Positions 21,765-33,067 of a stretch of DNA of 64,000 bases are shown piece after piece; position 1 is the first letter of the stretch; each line of letters begins with the position of its first letter. Made by a program: the position numbers and the translations under genes. The notes below the pieces were generated by a model. That model searched no databases and was not told the DNA's origin. It saw nothing but the letters and a program-made list of their open reading frames with translations. This stretch comes from Budorcas taxicolor (lineage: Eukaryota; Chordata; Mammalia; Artiodactyla; Bovidae), in the NCBI RefSeq assembly GCF_023091745.1, contig NC_068934.1, positions 16,136,434-16,200,433 of the forward strand. The letters are read 5' to 3'.

Positions 21765-24700
21765 ATGATAACGGGATCATACTTATCAATAATTACCTTA
21801 AACGTAAATGGGTTGAACGCCCCAACCAAAAGGCAAAGACTGGCCGAATGGATACAAAAACAAGACCCCTCTATATGCTGCTTACAAGAGACCCACTTCA
21901 AAACAAGGGACACATACAGACTGAAAGTGAAGGGCTGGAAAAAGATATACCACGCAAATAGAGACCAAAAGAAAGCAGGAGTGGCAATACTCATATCCGA
22001 TAAAATAGACTTTAAAACAAAGGCTGTGAAAAGAGACAAAGAAGGCCACTACATAATGATCAAAGGATCAATCCAAGAAGAAGATATAACAATTATAAAT
22101 ATATATGCACCCAACATAGGAGCACCGCAATATGTAAGACAAATGCTAACAAGTATGAAAGGGGAAATCAACAATAACACAATAATAGTGGGAGACTTTA
22201 ATACCCCACTCACACCTATGGACAGATCAACTAAACAGAAAATTAACAAAGAAACGCAAACTTTAAATGATACATTAGATCAATTAGACCTAATAGATAT
22301 CTATAGGACATTTCACCCCAAAACAATGAATTTCACCTTTTTCTCAAGTGCTCATGGAACCTTCTCCAGGATAGATCACATCCTGGGCCATAAATCTAAA
22401 CTTGATAAATTCAAAAAAATCGAAATCATTCCAAGCATCTTTTCTGACCATAATGCATTAAGATTAGATCTCAATTACAGGAGAAAAACTACTAAAAATT
22501 CCAACATATGGAGGTTGAACAACACACTTCTGAATAACCAACAAATCACAGAAGAAATCAAAAAAGAAATCAAAATATGCATAGAAACTAATGAAAATGA
22601 AAACACAACAACCCAAAACCTGTGGGACACTATAAAAGCAGTGCTAAGAGGAAAGCTCATAGCAATACAGGCATACCTCAAGAAACAAGAAAAAAGTCAA
22701 ATAAATAACCTAACTCTACAACTAAAGCAACTAGAAAAGGAAGAATTGGAGAACCCCAGAGTTAGTAGAAGGAAAGAAATCTTAAAAATTAGGGCAGAAA
22801 TAAATGCAAAAGAAACAAAAGAGACCATAGCAAAAATCAACAAAGCCAAAAGCTGGTTCTTTGAAAGGATAAATAAAATTGACAAACCATTAGCCAGACT
22901 CATCAAGAAGCAAAGAGAGAAAAATCAAATCAATAAAATTAGAAATGAAAATGGAGAGATCACAACAGACAACACAGAAATACAAAGGATCATAAGAGAC
23001 TACTATCAGCAGTTGTATGCCAATAAAATGGACAACGTGGAAGAAATGGACAAATTCATAGAAAAGTACAATTTTCCAAAACTGAACCAGGAAGAAATAG
23101 AAAATCTTAACAGACCCATCACAAGCACGGAAATTGAAACTGTAATCAGAAATCTTCCAGCAAACAAAAGCCCAGGTCCAGACGGCTTCACAGCTGAATT
23201 CTACCAAAAATTTCGAGAAGAGCTAACACCTATCCTACTCAAACTCTTCCAGAAAATTGCAGAGGAAGGTAAACTTCCAAACTCATTCTATGAGGCCACC
23301 ATCACTCTAATACCAAAACCTGACAAAGATGTCACAAAAAAAGAAAACTACAGGCCAATATCACTGATGAACATAGATGCAAAAATCCTCAACAAAATTC
23401 TAGCAATCAGAATCCAACAACACATTAAAAAGATCATACACCATGACCAAGTGGGCTTTATCCCAGGGATGCAAGGATTCTTCAATATCCGCAAATCAAT
23501 CAATGTAATTCACCACATTAACAAATTGAAAAATAAAAACCATATGATTATCTCAATAGATGCAGAGAAGGCCTTTGACAAAATTCAACATCCATTTATG
23601 ATAAAAACTCTCCAGAAAGCAGGAATAGAAGGAACATACCTCAACATAATAAAAGCTATATATGACAAACCCACAGCAAACATTATCCTCAATGGTGAAA
23701 AATTGAAAGCATTTCCCCTAAAGTCAGGAACAAGACAAGGGTGTCCACTTTCACCGCTACTATTCAACATAGTTCTGGAAGTTTTGGCCACAGCAATCAG
23801 AGCAGAAAAAGAAATAAAAGGAATCCAAATTGGAAAAGAAGAAGTAAAACTCTCACTGTTTGCAGATGACATGATCCTCTACATGGAAAACCCGAAAGAC
23901 TCCACCAGAAAATTACTAGAGCTCATCAATGAATATAGTAAAGTTGCAGGATATAAAATCAACACACAGAAATCCCTTGCATTCCTATACACCAATAATG
24001 AGAAAGTAGAAAAAGCAATTAAGGAAACAATTCCATTCACCATTGCAACGAAAAGAATAAAATACTTAGGAATATATCTACCCAAAGAAACTAAAGACCT
24101 ATATATAGAAAACTATAAAACACTGATGAAAGAAATCAAAGAGGACACTAATAGATGGAGAAATATACCATGTTCATGGATCGGAAGAATCAATATAGTG
24201 AAAATGAGTATACTACCCAAAGCAATTTACAAATTCAATGCAATCCCTATCAAGCTACCAGCCATATTTTTCACAGAACTAGAACAAATAATTTCAAGAT
24301 TCGTATGGAAATACAAAAAACCTCGAATTGCCAAAGCAATCTTGAGAAAGAAGAATGGAACTGGAGGAATCAACTTGCCTGACTTCAGGCTCTACTACAA
24401 AGCCACAGTCATCAAAACAGTATGGTACTGGCACAAAGACAGACATATAGATCAATGGAACAAAATAGAAAGCCCAGAGATAAATCCACACACATATGGA
24501 CACCTTATCTTTGACAAAGGAGGCAAGAATATACAATGGAGTAAAGACAATCTCTTTAACAAGTGGTGCTGGGAAAACTGGTCAACCACTTGTAAAAGAA
24601 TGAAACTAGATCACTTTCTAACACCACACACAAAAATAAATTCAAAATGGATTAAAGATCTAAATGTAAGACCAGAAACTATAAAACTCCTAGAGGAGAA

Positions 24701-25583
24701 CATAGGCAAAACACTCTCAGACATAAATCACAGCAGGATCCTCTATGATCCACCTCCCAGAATTCTGGAAATAAAAGCAAAAATAAACAAATGGGATCTA
24801 ATTAAAATTAAAAGCTTCTGCACAACAAAGGAAAATATCAGCAAGGTGAAAAGACAGCCTTCTGAATGGGAGAAAATAATAGCAAATGAAGCAACTGACA
24901 AACAACTAATCTCAAAAATATACAAGCAACTTATGCAGCTCAATTCCAGAAAAATAAACGACCCAATCAAAAAATGGGCCAAAGAACTAAATAGACATTT
25001 CTCCAAAGAAGACATACGGATGGCTAACAAACACATGAAAAGATGCTCAACATCACTCATTATCAGAGAAATGCAAATCAAAACTACAATGAGGTACCAC
25101 TTCACACCAGTCAGAATGGCTGCGATCCAAAAATCTGCAAGCAATAAATGCTGGAGAGGGTGTGGAGAAAAGGGAACCCTCCTACACTGTTGGTGGGAAT
25201 GCAAACTAGTACAGCCACTATGGAGAACAGTGTGGAGATTCCTTAAAAAATTGCAAATAGAACTCCCTTATGACCCAGCAATCCCACTGCTGGGCATATA
25301 CACCGAGGAAACCAGAATTGAAAGAGACACATGTACCCCAATGTTCATCGCAGCACTGATTATAATAGCCAGGACATGGAAACAACCTAGATGTCCATCA
25401 GCAGATGAATGGATAAGAAAGCTGTGGTACATATACACAATGGAGTATTACTCAGCCATTAAAAAGAATTCATTTGAATCAGTTCTGATGAGATGGACGA
25501 AACTGGAGCCGATTATACAGAGTGAAGTAAGCCAGAAAGAAAAACACCAATACAGTATACTAACACATATATATGGAATTTAG
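21765..25583 (+). CDS. L1 ORF2p, endonuclease and reverse transcriptase
   Basis: A 1272-residue ORF2 protein (human is 1275) that nicks target DNA and copies L1 RNA by target-primed reverse transcription. The N-terminal AP-like endonuclease keeps Asn13, Glu42, Tyr114, Asp144/Asn146 (GDFN), Asp204 (RIDH) and Ser227-Asp228-His229 (SDH). The RT domain has motif A Asp599 (SIDAEKAFD), motif B GTRQGCPLSPLLFN (655-668) and FADD at 699-702. The C-terminal Cys/His motif CX3CX7HX4C is complete at C1129, C1133, H1141 and C1146. All positions are one less than in the human protein, so there is no internal indel across these domains. No stop interrupts the frame. Translation probably depends on ribosomes that have passed ORF1. 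On sequence it looks functional; activity is inferred. Confidence 0.97.
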   Translation: MITGSYLSIITLNVNGLNAPTKRQRLAEWIQKQDPSICCLQETHFKTRDTYRLKVKGWKKIYHANRDQKKAGVAILISDKIDFKTKAVKRDKEGHYIMIKGSIQEEDITIINIYAPNIGAPQYVRQMLTSMKGEINNNTIIVGDFNTPLTPMDRSTKQKINKETQTLNDTLDQLDLIDIYRTFHPKTMNFTFFSSAHGTFSRIDHILGHKSKLDKFKKIEIIPSIFSDHNALRLDLNYRRKTTKNSNIWRLNNTLLNNQQITEEIKKEIKICIETNENENTTTQNLWDTIKAVLRGKLIAIQAYLKKQEKSQINNLTLQLKQLEKEELENPRVSRRKEILKIRAEINAKETKETIAKINKAKSWFFERINKIDKPLARLIKKQREKNQINKIRNENGEITTDNTEIQRIIRDYYQQLYANKMDNVEEMDKFIEKYNFPKLNQEEIENLNRPITSTEIETVIRNLPANKSPGPDGFTAEFYQKFREELTPILLKLFQKIAEEGKLPNSFYEATITLIPKPDKDVTKKENYRPISLMNIDAKILNKILAIRIQQHIKKIIHHDQVGFIPGMQGFFNIRKSINVIHHINKLKNKNHMIISIDAEKAFDKIQHPFMIKTLQKAGIEGTYLNIIKAIYDKPTANIILNGEKLKAFPLKSGTRQGCPLSPLLFNIVLEVLATAIRAEKEIKGIQIGKEEVKLSLFADDMILYMENPKDSTRKLLELINEYSKVAGYKINTQKSLAFLYTNNEKVEKAIKETIPFTIATKRIKYLGIYLPKETKDLYIENYKTLMKEIKEDTNRWRNIPCSWIGRINIVKMSILPKAIYKFNAIPIKLPAIFFTELEQIISRFVWKYKKPRIAKAILRKKNGTGGINLPDFRLYYKATVIKTVWYWHKDRHIDQWNKIESPEINPHTYGHLIFDKGGKNIQWSKDNLFNKWCWENWSTTCKRMKLDHFLTPHTKINSKWIKDLNVRPETIKLLEENIGKTLSDINHSRILYDPPPRILEIKAKINKWDLIKIKSFCTTKENISKVKRQPSEWEKIIANEATDKQLISKIYKQLMQLNSRKINDPIKKWAKELNRHFSKEDIRMANKHMKRCSTSLIIREMQIKTTMRYHFTPVRMAAIQKSASNKCWRGCGEKGTLLHCWWECKLVQPLWRTVWRFLKKLQIELPYDPAIPLLGIYTEETRIERDTCTPMFIAALIIIARTWKQPRCPSADEWIRKLWYIYTMEYYSAIKKNSFESVLMRWTKLEPIIQSEVSQKEKHQYSILTHIYGI

Positions 25584-25937
25584 AAAGATGGCAATGACGA
25601 CCCTGTATGCAAGACAGGAAAAAAGACACAGCTGTGTATAACGGACTTTTGGACTCAGAGGGAGAGGGAGAGGGTGGGATGATATGGGAGAATGGCATTC
25701 TATCATGTATACTATCATGTAAGAATTGAATCGCTAGTCTATGTCTGACGCAGGATACAGCATGCTTGGGGCTGGTGCATGGGGATGACCCACAGAGATG
25801 TTATGGGGAGGGAGGTGGGAGGGGGGTTCATGTTTGGGAACACATGTAAGAATTAAAGATTTTAAAAGTAAAAAAATAAATAAATAAATAAAAAAAAACA
25901 AAAACAAAAACAAAAAAAAGATGATGAAAAAAAAAAA
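25584..25937 (+). other. L1 3' UTR and A-rich tail
   Basis: After the ORF2 stop comes a short 3' UTR with two purine/G-rich stretches (about 25660-25692 and 25805-25826). The second (GGGGAGGGAGGTGGGAGGGGGG would fit; runs of 4, 3, 3 and 6 G) satisfies the G-quadruplex rule. The tail is patterned (AAATA, then AAAAC units) and is broken by GATGATG at about 25919-25925 before a final A run. Confidence 0.88.
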
Positions 25938-26912
25938 AGAAGCAACAGTTGGAACCAGACATGGAACAACAGACTAGTTCCAAATAGGGAAAGGTTTATA
26001 TCAAGGCTGTATATTGTCACCCTGCTTATTTAACTTACATTCAAAGTACTTAATTTGAAATGCTGGGCTGGATGACTCACAAGCTGGAATTAAGATTGCC
26101 AAGAGGAATATCAACAACCTAAGATGTGTACATATACACTAATGGTATGTATTTATTATCACCCAAATGGATGAAAGTGAAGAGGAACTAAAAAACCTCT
26201 TAATCACGGTGAAAGAGGAGAGTGAAAAACCTGGCTTAAAACTCAACATTCAAAAAACTAAGATCATGGCATCCAGTCCCATCACTTCATGGCAACTAGA
26301 TGGGGAAAAAATTGAAACAGTGACAGATTTTATTCTCATAGGCTCCAAAATCACTGTAAATGGTGATTACAGCCATGAAATTAAAAGATGCTTACTCGTT
26401 GGAAGAAAAGCTATAACAAACTTGGAGTATTAGAAAGCAGAGACATCAGTTTGCCAGCAAAGGTCCATCTAGTCAAGCTATGGTTTTTCCAGTAGTCATG
26501 TATTGATGTGAGAGTTGGACCGTAAGGAAAACTGAGCACTGAAAAATTGATGCTTCTGAACTGTGGTGTTGGAGAAGATGCTTGAGAGACTCTTAGACAG
26601 CAAGGAGATCAAACCAGTCAATCCTAAAGGAAATCAACCCTGAATACTCATTGGAAGTATTGATACCGAAGCTTCAATTCTTTGGCCACCTGATGGGAAG
26701 TACTGACTCATTGGAAAAGATCCCGATGCTGGGAAAGACTGAAGGAAGGAGGGGAACGGAGTGACAGAGGATGAGGTGGTTGTATAGCATCACTGAATTA
26801 ATGGAAATGAGTTTGAGCAAGCTCCAGGAGTTAGTGAAGGACAGTGAAGCCTGGTATGCTGTAGTGCATGGGTTTGCAAAGAGTCAGACAAGACTTAACA
26901 ATTGAGCCACAA
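25938..26912 (+). mobile_element. Old BovB LINE, 3' half after L1
   Basis: Continues the BovB interrupted at 18145. It starts with the right copy of the L1 target duplication, passes through decayed RT (open stretch at 26167-26433) and the C-terminal region, and ends near AGTCAGACAAGACTTAACAA at about 26885-26912. Many indels, so older than the L1 and than most other BovB copies here. Confidence 0.92.
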
Positions 26913-27044
26913 CAAAAAAGTTTTGCAAAACATTGTTCTTATTTTTAAGTTAATTTTAGGTATAATGGAACAAGTTGATTCCAGCAAGCTGGAAGCTTTG
27001 ACAATGACAATCTATGTCATCGTCATCTGTGATATACTGTAACC

Positions 27045-27295
27045 ATGCAGTTGACCCAAAACAGTACAAGATTGAACTGCATGGGTTGGATACACTTTTA
27101 AACAGAACTTTTTTTCCTATAGTAGATATTACCATAATTTAAGATCAGTATTTGGTCAAATCCATGGATATGGAGGAATCACTGAAATAGAGGAACATGG
27201 TATTGAGAGGGCTGATTATAAATTGCATGTAGATATTCAACTGGACAGACAGTTGGCATCCCCTGTTCTCCATGTTGTTCAAAAGCCAACTGTAT
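27045..27295. repeat. Ancient repeat with inverted ends, unassigned
   Basis: The left end (CAGTTGACCCAAAACAG) and the right end (GTTCAAAAGCCAACTGTA) are rough inverted copies, with GAACTGCATGGGT inside. It resembles an old mammalian DNA-transposon-like repeat. I cannot name it. Confidence 0.4.
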
Positions 27296-27299
27296 TTGT

Positions 27300-27525
27300 G
27301 TGAAGCATTTACTCTTGGCTCATATTTTTTCCAAGCACTTTAATAAGAGAGAGATTGATAGATAGATACTGATAGAGTATTTGTTGATTTATAATTATAA
27401 TTGAGAGAGTTGAAGAATATGCATGTTAAATAAATGGCCCAAGGCCACACAACTGATAAGTAATGGAGATGGGATACAAATCCAGGTAATTTGATTCAAG
27501 CCAGAGAGTTTAGCCAATATTGTCT
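27300..27525 (-). repeat. MIR SINE
   Basis: Antisense MIR: GCCCAAGGCCACACAACTGA, then GGGATACAAATCCAGG. An imperfect GATA tract lies inside near 27352-27368. Confidence 0.7.
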
Positions 27526-28299
27526 TCTGTAAATTCTCTCTTCTGATTCTTATGGTTTCCAGATTTTAACTACTTGCAGTATGTTTTACTGAAACATTGA
27601 GCTATAATAGTCTACAGACCAGGGTTTCAGCTATGGCTCTGTATTCTCAGAACAGCCTCTAACCAAGGGTCATCTTTACATCTCTATCTTTGGTGGAGGA
27701 GTCATGATTTAAATACAATTCTCTCTTATAGAGAAACTCTTGAGCTTTCTACAGAGACGATGAGGCTGTATTTGGTGAGAGTTTCTCACAGAGGATAGGA
27801 TTTTCTACCACTATTGGATAATCTATCACCATGATATTCCAACTAGTTCATTTACATGAAGTTTTATTTCACAATACCCGCAGAAAATCAAATCGAGTGA
27901 AGTATTCAAGTTCTACCGAAATTACTCTCATAAAGTTATCCCAGGTTCAGATTTGGTTGCCCAGAACCTATAAGTATGCAAGATGACAAACACTGCTTAC
28001 TTGTGTTTTTTCGTATACTTGGAGACCAAATGGTGTAACACTGGAGGGGAATACAAATCTGTGCCTAACAGTGAGATTATTATACAAGGTTATGCTCAGG
28101 AAACTTCTTTACCAGTTGAGCCACAAGGAAAGTGGTAACATGAACCAAAAATCACCTGTGGGTTGGGCAGACAATACAGGAGTACTGTTTTATCAGGCCA
28201 TACCACTAGGAATAGTCCTTTCTAGTTTTACAGTCTTATCAGTCACACACCAAAAAGCTACACAGTTTTCCTGCACCATTCCATACTGCTTTTAATTTA
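27526..28299. other. No gene or repeat recognised
   Basis: Unique-looking DNA; nothing supported. Confidence 0.5.
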
Positions 28300-28905
28300 G
28301 TAATCAAAACATTTTTGGTCAGGACATAAAAAATACTGAGTATAAGGAAGATATTGATAACTTTTACTACATTTGGATTAAGAACTTTGATACTTAAAGT
28401 GAAAAGGCAAGCCATGGAGTATGAGGAGTTATTTATAATACATAAACCTAAAAAAAAAACACCTTGACTCCAAAATACAACATTTTTCTTGTGCATTATT
28501 AGGAAAAATGTAAGCAATTCAATCGAAAAGAAAGGAAGAATGCTTAACAATCATTAGTCATTAGAGAAACACAAAGTAAAGCCAGAATGTACTACCATTA
28601 TTAGTTATTAGAATGACTAAAATGAATAAGACAAATGATACCAAGTGCTGGCAAACATAAAACAACTGAAAATATTATGCAGTGCTAATGGCAGTGTATT
28701 TTGCTATAACCACTTTGTAAAATTTGTAAAACTATCTGTCATTATCTCCTAAACCTAGACACATGCATACCCTGTGATTTGGCAATTCCATTCCTAGGTT
28801 TATACCCAACAAAAATCCATACATATATTCTTCAAAAGACATATGCAAGTACGTTCCTGGTAGCACTATTTTTAATAGTCTTAGACTAGAAGCTACCCTG
28901 TAATC
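28300..28905 (+). repeat. Old L1 ORF2 3' fragment
   Basis: Sense-strand remnants of L1 ORF2 in the correct order: AGTGAAAAGGCAAGCCATGG (28399), AGAGAAACACAAAGTAAAGCC (28563), a CCAAGTGCTGGCAAACATAA stretch and CCTGTGATTTGGCAATTCC (28770 onward). It is heavily mutated with no open frame. Confidence 0.75.
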
Positions 28906-29477
28906 AACTGCCTTATGGGCTCCAGTTCTTCACTCCTTGCCACATCCTTTCCCATATGATTTAGCCATTTTGACCATATACATGGGCAAAGGGTACTTCC
29001 CTGCTCCTTGACACTGGACTTTTTCATGTGGCATGCTTTGGCCAATGGGGTGTTGGTAAAAACAAACTGATTAAAGGTTTGATGTTTCTGCCATTGTGAC
29101 AAGACAATGTTCCAGATCAGCTTATTGGTCAAAAAAGGATGAGAGGCACAGGGGAAACATCAGCCAGCAACTCACAGACCCAAGGCTTGAAGCAGAATGA
29201 CCCGTCTGAGCTGGCAGTGGAACTGAAGTGGTCCTTCCTGGGCGACCATTCTCATTAGTCCCAGTGAGTAAGTGAAGCATCTCATTCTCCCAATGACTTC
29301 AGCTCAGTTCCACTACCCGAGGCTTAGAAAAGGCAGTACCACGATGAAATAAATATGAAATAAATATCGTATGCCTGGAAAATACGTATCAAATCCTGTT
29401 CTGAGTAGCCAGGTTAACCCAAACCAGCCTTTTTTCCCAAGATCCCAAAGGACTGAACCCAGGATTTAGTAAAGATC
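28906..29477. other. Unassigned
   Basis: The stretch near 29000-29130 (CATGTGGCATGCTTTGGCC) may be part of an old repeat, but I cannot place it. No gene is seen. Confidence 0.35.
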
Positions 29478-29610
29478 ACAACTTTGGAGTCTGGCAGTTT
29501 TGTGGAAAAATCTCTGAAGTATCCCTTATCACCTGACCCTGGACAGATTTCATCACTGTTCTGAACCTCACTTTCCCTGCACTTAAAATGGACACAATAT
29601 CATTTAAATC
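29478..29610 (+). repeat. MIR SINE fragment
   Basis: ACTTTGGAGTCTGGCAG head followed by TGAACCTCACTTTCCCTGCA. Confidence 0.65.
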
Positions 29611-29764
29611 AGAAGCAATTGTTATCTTCATAGGCATCCCTTGCCTTACTCAAGTAACAATGTAAACGCCTTCTGCATTGACATCCAGAATCTAATTATT
29701 TCCTTAAAATGACGCTTAGAGACAGATACCATTATCTCCACTCTTTAAAGGAAGTGTTTGGACT

Positions 29765-30195
29765 TCATATGCAAGGCCCTTGGATTTGCAACGTGGTTTG
29801 AAGTATGGAAGAGTTGGAAGATAACCCTATCACCCCAAGTAAGAGAAAAATATGATGTAACCTAGAGAAGGAGAGGGAAGTGAACAGATTGTGAAGACAT
29901 TTGAGATATAAAATTTCCTGAAAGTGATGAGTGATTGGACATCAGTGTGGTGAAAAGCATAAAAGAGGGGGGATTGTAACTTGATTCCCTCGGTGTTTGG
30001 AGATACCATTCACTAAAATTGGGTACCCCCAAGGGGAGGAACAGGTTTGGAACATGATAACAAGTTCATTTTTGGACAAGTTGAGTGGAATGTAACTGTG
30101 GCACGTCTGACTGAAGATACTTAAAAGGCAATTGGATAAGATTTCCATCTAAGAGGAGAGTCTGGGCTAGAGTTGAAAGTTATCCTTATTTAGTT
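29765..30195 (-). repeat. L2 LINE fragment
   Basis: Antisense L2: AGTTCATTTTTGGACAAGTT, GGCAATTGGATAAGATTTCC and GAGAGTCTGGGCTAGAG in the order of the reverse-complemented L2 3' region. A MIR-like (+) remnant follows at about 30255-30400. Confidence 0.7.
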
Positions 30196-30419
30196 GATGA
30201 ATCTACTTTAGAAATACACCATGAACTCCACTTGAGTTACATGTACTTCAGTAATGCATGCACTTAACCCTTCTGAACATCAATTTCCTTATCTTTTTAA
30301 ATGAGAAAAATAACATGCCTTACCTTGCCAAATAAATTCTGATAAGAATCCAATTGCAGAATGAGTATGTAAGTAATTTATAAACATTAAATTACTACTT
30401 AAAGGAAATATTTATTAGT

Positions 30420-31415
30420 CTCATTGTCATCAGTGGCTCGTTGGAGGTAACCTTCTAAGTACCTGCTCAATCGCCCACTGAGAATTGCAGGGAATTTAAA
30501 AATATATATATATATTTCTTTGGATTACTCCAGTATTTTTAACAGCCAAATCAAGATAAAGTAAATAAAATGTAAGATTATTGAATGAATAAATTGTATT
30601 AGTACCTAGATAAAAACAAATATTTCAGACACATCCAGGTAATTTTATTTTTAGAAAGACTATATTTCCATATTCATGTGATAAAGAAGCTGACACTTGC
30701 CTTCTCTTTATCAATAACAGGTTGGTAAACAGTAAAGATTTTCCTTCTTGCACATCTTTATTATAATACATACTTCTAGGTAATTAAGGGAATTGATTTG
30801 CTCTTAGGGGTATTAGTCAAAGCTATTAAAGATTGGAAGAAATCTACTGCAACTGAAATTTTTCACTACGAAGGAGTTAGTCTAGACTCTTCTTTATGAT
30901 CCTCATTAGATAGTAGAATCAAATGTCTATATGGCTACTTTTACCTGTAATAATAAATATACAAATTCAATGTGAAAAAGAATATATCTAGGTTCTCTAT
31001 AACTAAGGTCATGTGTTTCACTCATTCAGAGGTGTGTTATCCAGTCAGGCCTGTAATTATCATCTGCTCTTTCAGAATATCGTTTCTGAGGAATATATTT
31101 CAGAATATCGTTCCTTGACCTCACTGAGACCTTAAGATACAGACTCTGACTCTGTAACCTGGCTCTATTTGTGCAGCTTGGACCACAACCCATTCACATA
31201 TGTACAGAGTCAAAGGGTTTGGAAAATCAATCTCTTCACTGAATTTAATTCAATTCTACCTGCATGCATCAATTTCCTTTTTGTGCCAGGTCTTGAAATA
31301 CTGAAAAAAGCTATTGTAGTAAAAATCTCAACAAACAGGAATGCTTAATAGGCAGAACTGGAAAAGCACAAAGGATGCTTGGAGATCACTGGTCAAGTAG
31401 AAGCTCTAATTGGAG
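30420..31415. other. No gene or repeat recognised
   Basis: AT-rich, with a short TA run at 30502-30515. Nothing else is supported. Confidence 0.5.
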
Positions 31416-31536
31416 CGTGCTCAATAGCTCAGCCATGTCCAAGTCTTTGCAGCCTCATGGACTGCAGCCCACTGAGGTCCTCTGTCCATGAAATTTTCCA
31501 GGCGAGAATATTGGAGGGGGTACCTTTTGTTCCTCC
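31416..31536 (-). mobile_element. Bov-A type SINE fragment, old
   Basis: Antisense Bov SINE body: GCAGCCTCATGGACTGCAGC, CATGAAATTTTCCAGGCGAG and TTGGAGGGGGTACC. Diverged. Confidence 0.85.
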
Positions 31537-31621
31537 AGGTCTAACCGGAGAGTCCTAGGAAATAATTGGATAGTTAAGTCAGGGGAAAACTGGACAGAAT
31601 GAAGAATGTGAGAAAGGCCTA

Positions 31622-31862
31622 GATTTAAACGCTGGGTAAACCCTTACTAGCTACATGATATTGATCACAGTTATTTATTACTTGTAAGCTTTAATTTCCT
31701 AATTTATAAAACATTCATTGTCACCACCAGCAGCATCATTACTGTCCTTGGTGTGAACATTGTCATCATTATCATTGGTACATCACAGGATTATTTTACA
31801 GTTCTGTGATGAGAGAATGTAGGTACAACGTAACTCCAGTGCCTACAACATAGAAAGCTGAC
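31622..31862 (+). repeat. MIR SINE, with internal expansion
   Basis: TAGATTTAAACGCTGGGTAA and TTAATTTCCTAATTTATAAA belong to MIR. The spacing is longer than usual between the core and the end CAGTGCCTACAACATAGAAA. Confidence 0.6.
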
Positions 31863-31937
31863 TGGTTCCCTTTCCATCTTGGAGGCCTGAATGAGAAATT
31901 TTATCTGTGACATGCTTGCAGGTCTTTGGGCATACTT

Positions 31938-32065
31938 TCATGTTTGGGAACGCATGTACACCCGTGGTGGATTCATGTCAATGTATGGCAAAACCAATAC
32001 AGTATTGTAAAGTTAAATAAAGTAGAAATAAAAATTAAAAAAATAATAAAAATAAAAAATAAAAG
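31938..32065 (+). mobile_element. Ruminant L1 3' end, 5'-truncated
   Basis: TTCATGTTTGGGAACGCATG followed by the same CACCCGTGGTGGATTC...AATACAGTATTGTAAAG end as at 17475, then an A-rich tail. Confidence 0.88.
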
Positions 32066-32184
32066 AAAGGGAAGTGGGCAGAAATAAGGGTAAATCACAG
32101 AACCCATCCATCTCCAAATTTGTTTTTAGACAATACCACATGATAATCAAAGTATCACATAAGAAATTAATCAGACTAGCCCTG

Positions 32185-32225
32185 CATGACTGAAGTGACG
32201 CAGCAGCAGCAGCAGCAGCAGCAGC
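32185..32225 (+). mobile_element. SINE tail scrap with (CAG)8
   Basis: GACTGAAGTGACG followed by eight CAG units is the end of a BovA2. AGCCCTG at 32178-32184 and 32223-32229 may be its target duplication, making this an extremely 5'-truncated insertion of about 40 bp. Confidence 0.7.
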
Positions 32226-32612
32226 CCTGTTAAGATCATAGAAAAATATGGTAGCAATCTTGGACAGTATTCTGGGGATCTTGGGAGTACTACTCAGGGT
32301 GGGGAAGGTATTTGAGTACTTTGCTGTTTTTGTTGTTTGGTTGGATTTTTTTTTGTTTGAAAATAAATGAAGCAAATATGTGTTTTAAAAAAACAGCACA
32401 TTAAAGACATTTGGGTTATCTTGTGTATGAGCTAGTGACCAGACTGAAAGCTTCTCCTGGCTTCTGGCATCTTCGATAGTGAGCTATCTTTCCACATCTG
32501 TCAGCAAGTGTCGCTGGAGCTGGGTACATCTGAAATAGGGACAAATCTAGGTTCCGCCTGCCGTGGGGTTGAAATCACCTTTATTCTCTGAGCCTTCCAT
32601 CTGGTGAGTGTG

Positions 32613-32648
<36 letters not shown>

Positions 32649-33065
32649 CTTTCCATCTCTCCCAGTCCATTTCCAACACTGAAGGTGATGTAGGAACTGA
32701 TAATGGAATGACCTTGAGGCCAGAAAACGCAGAGTGAGTAACGTTCAATAAAATAGACTATGACAGGTATTTCATAAAAGAGGTTTGCGAACAGATGACT
32801 TTTTACAAAGAAAATAAACTAACATTGCTTTGTTGCTCAGGTGCCAAAGTGATTTGCTTTTCTCTGCTCTAGCAGATTCTGATTGACTTTTTCTCCTGTG
32901 AAAAATGAGGAAAAGGGGGAAAAAAAAAGGTTGTTCTATGTGATCCATTCAATAAGAGGGCAGACGATTACTAGTTATCTTTTTTTTTTCATTTTGCTAC
33001 TTATTTTAATGCTCATGGAAGAGAACTTCAACTTGTAGAAACTTCAGATGTATTAGCCATCATAA
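32226..33065. other. Unassigned, with TG microsatellite
   Basis: A (TG)15 tract spans 32614-32644. T-rich runs occur near 32347 and 32981. No gene is seen. Confidence 0.6.
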
Positions 33066-33067
33066 TC

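Larger units (their letters stand above)
18146..25937 (+). mobile_element. Full-length intact L1 LINE
   Basis: A complete ruminant L1 of about 7.8 kb. In order it has a 5' UTR of 2641 bp (18146-20786), ORF1 (20787-21713), a 51 bp spacer, ORF2 (21765-25583), a 3' UTR with G-rich tract (25584-25870) and an A-rich tail to 25937. The 5' end begins immediately after the target duplication with a YY1-like site, so it is not 5'-truncated. Both ORFs are open from start to stop and the known catalytic motifs are present. It therefore looks retrotransposition-competent on sequence alone. It lies inside an older BovB, which dates it as the younger insertion. Confidence 0.96.

Noticed and set aside
21765..25583. 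Reverse transcriptase as part of a retron, group II intron or diversity-generating system
   Set aside because: Domain order, ORF1 partner, poly(A) tail and target duplication are those of a mammalian L1; the flanks are ruminant repeats.
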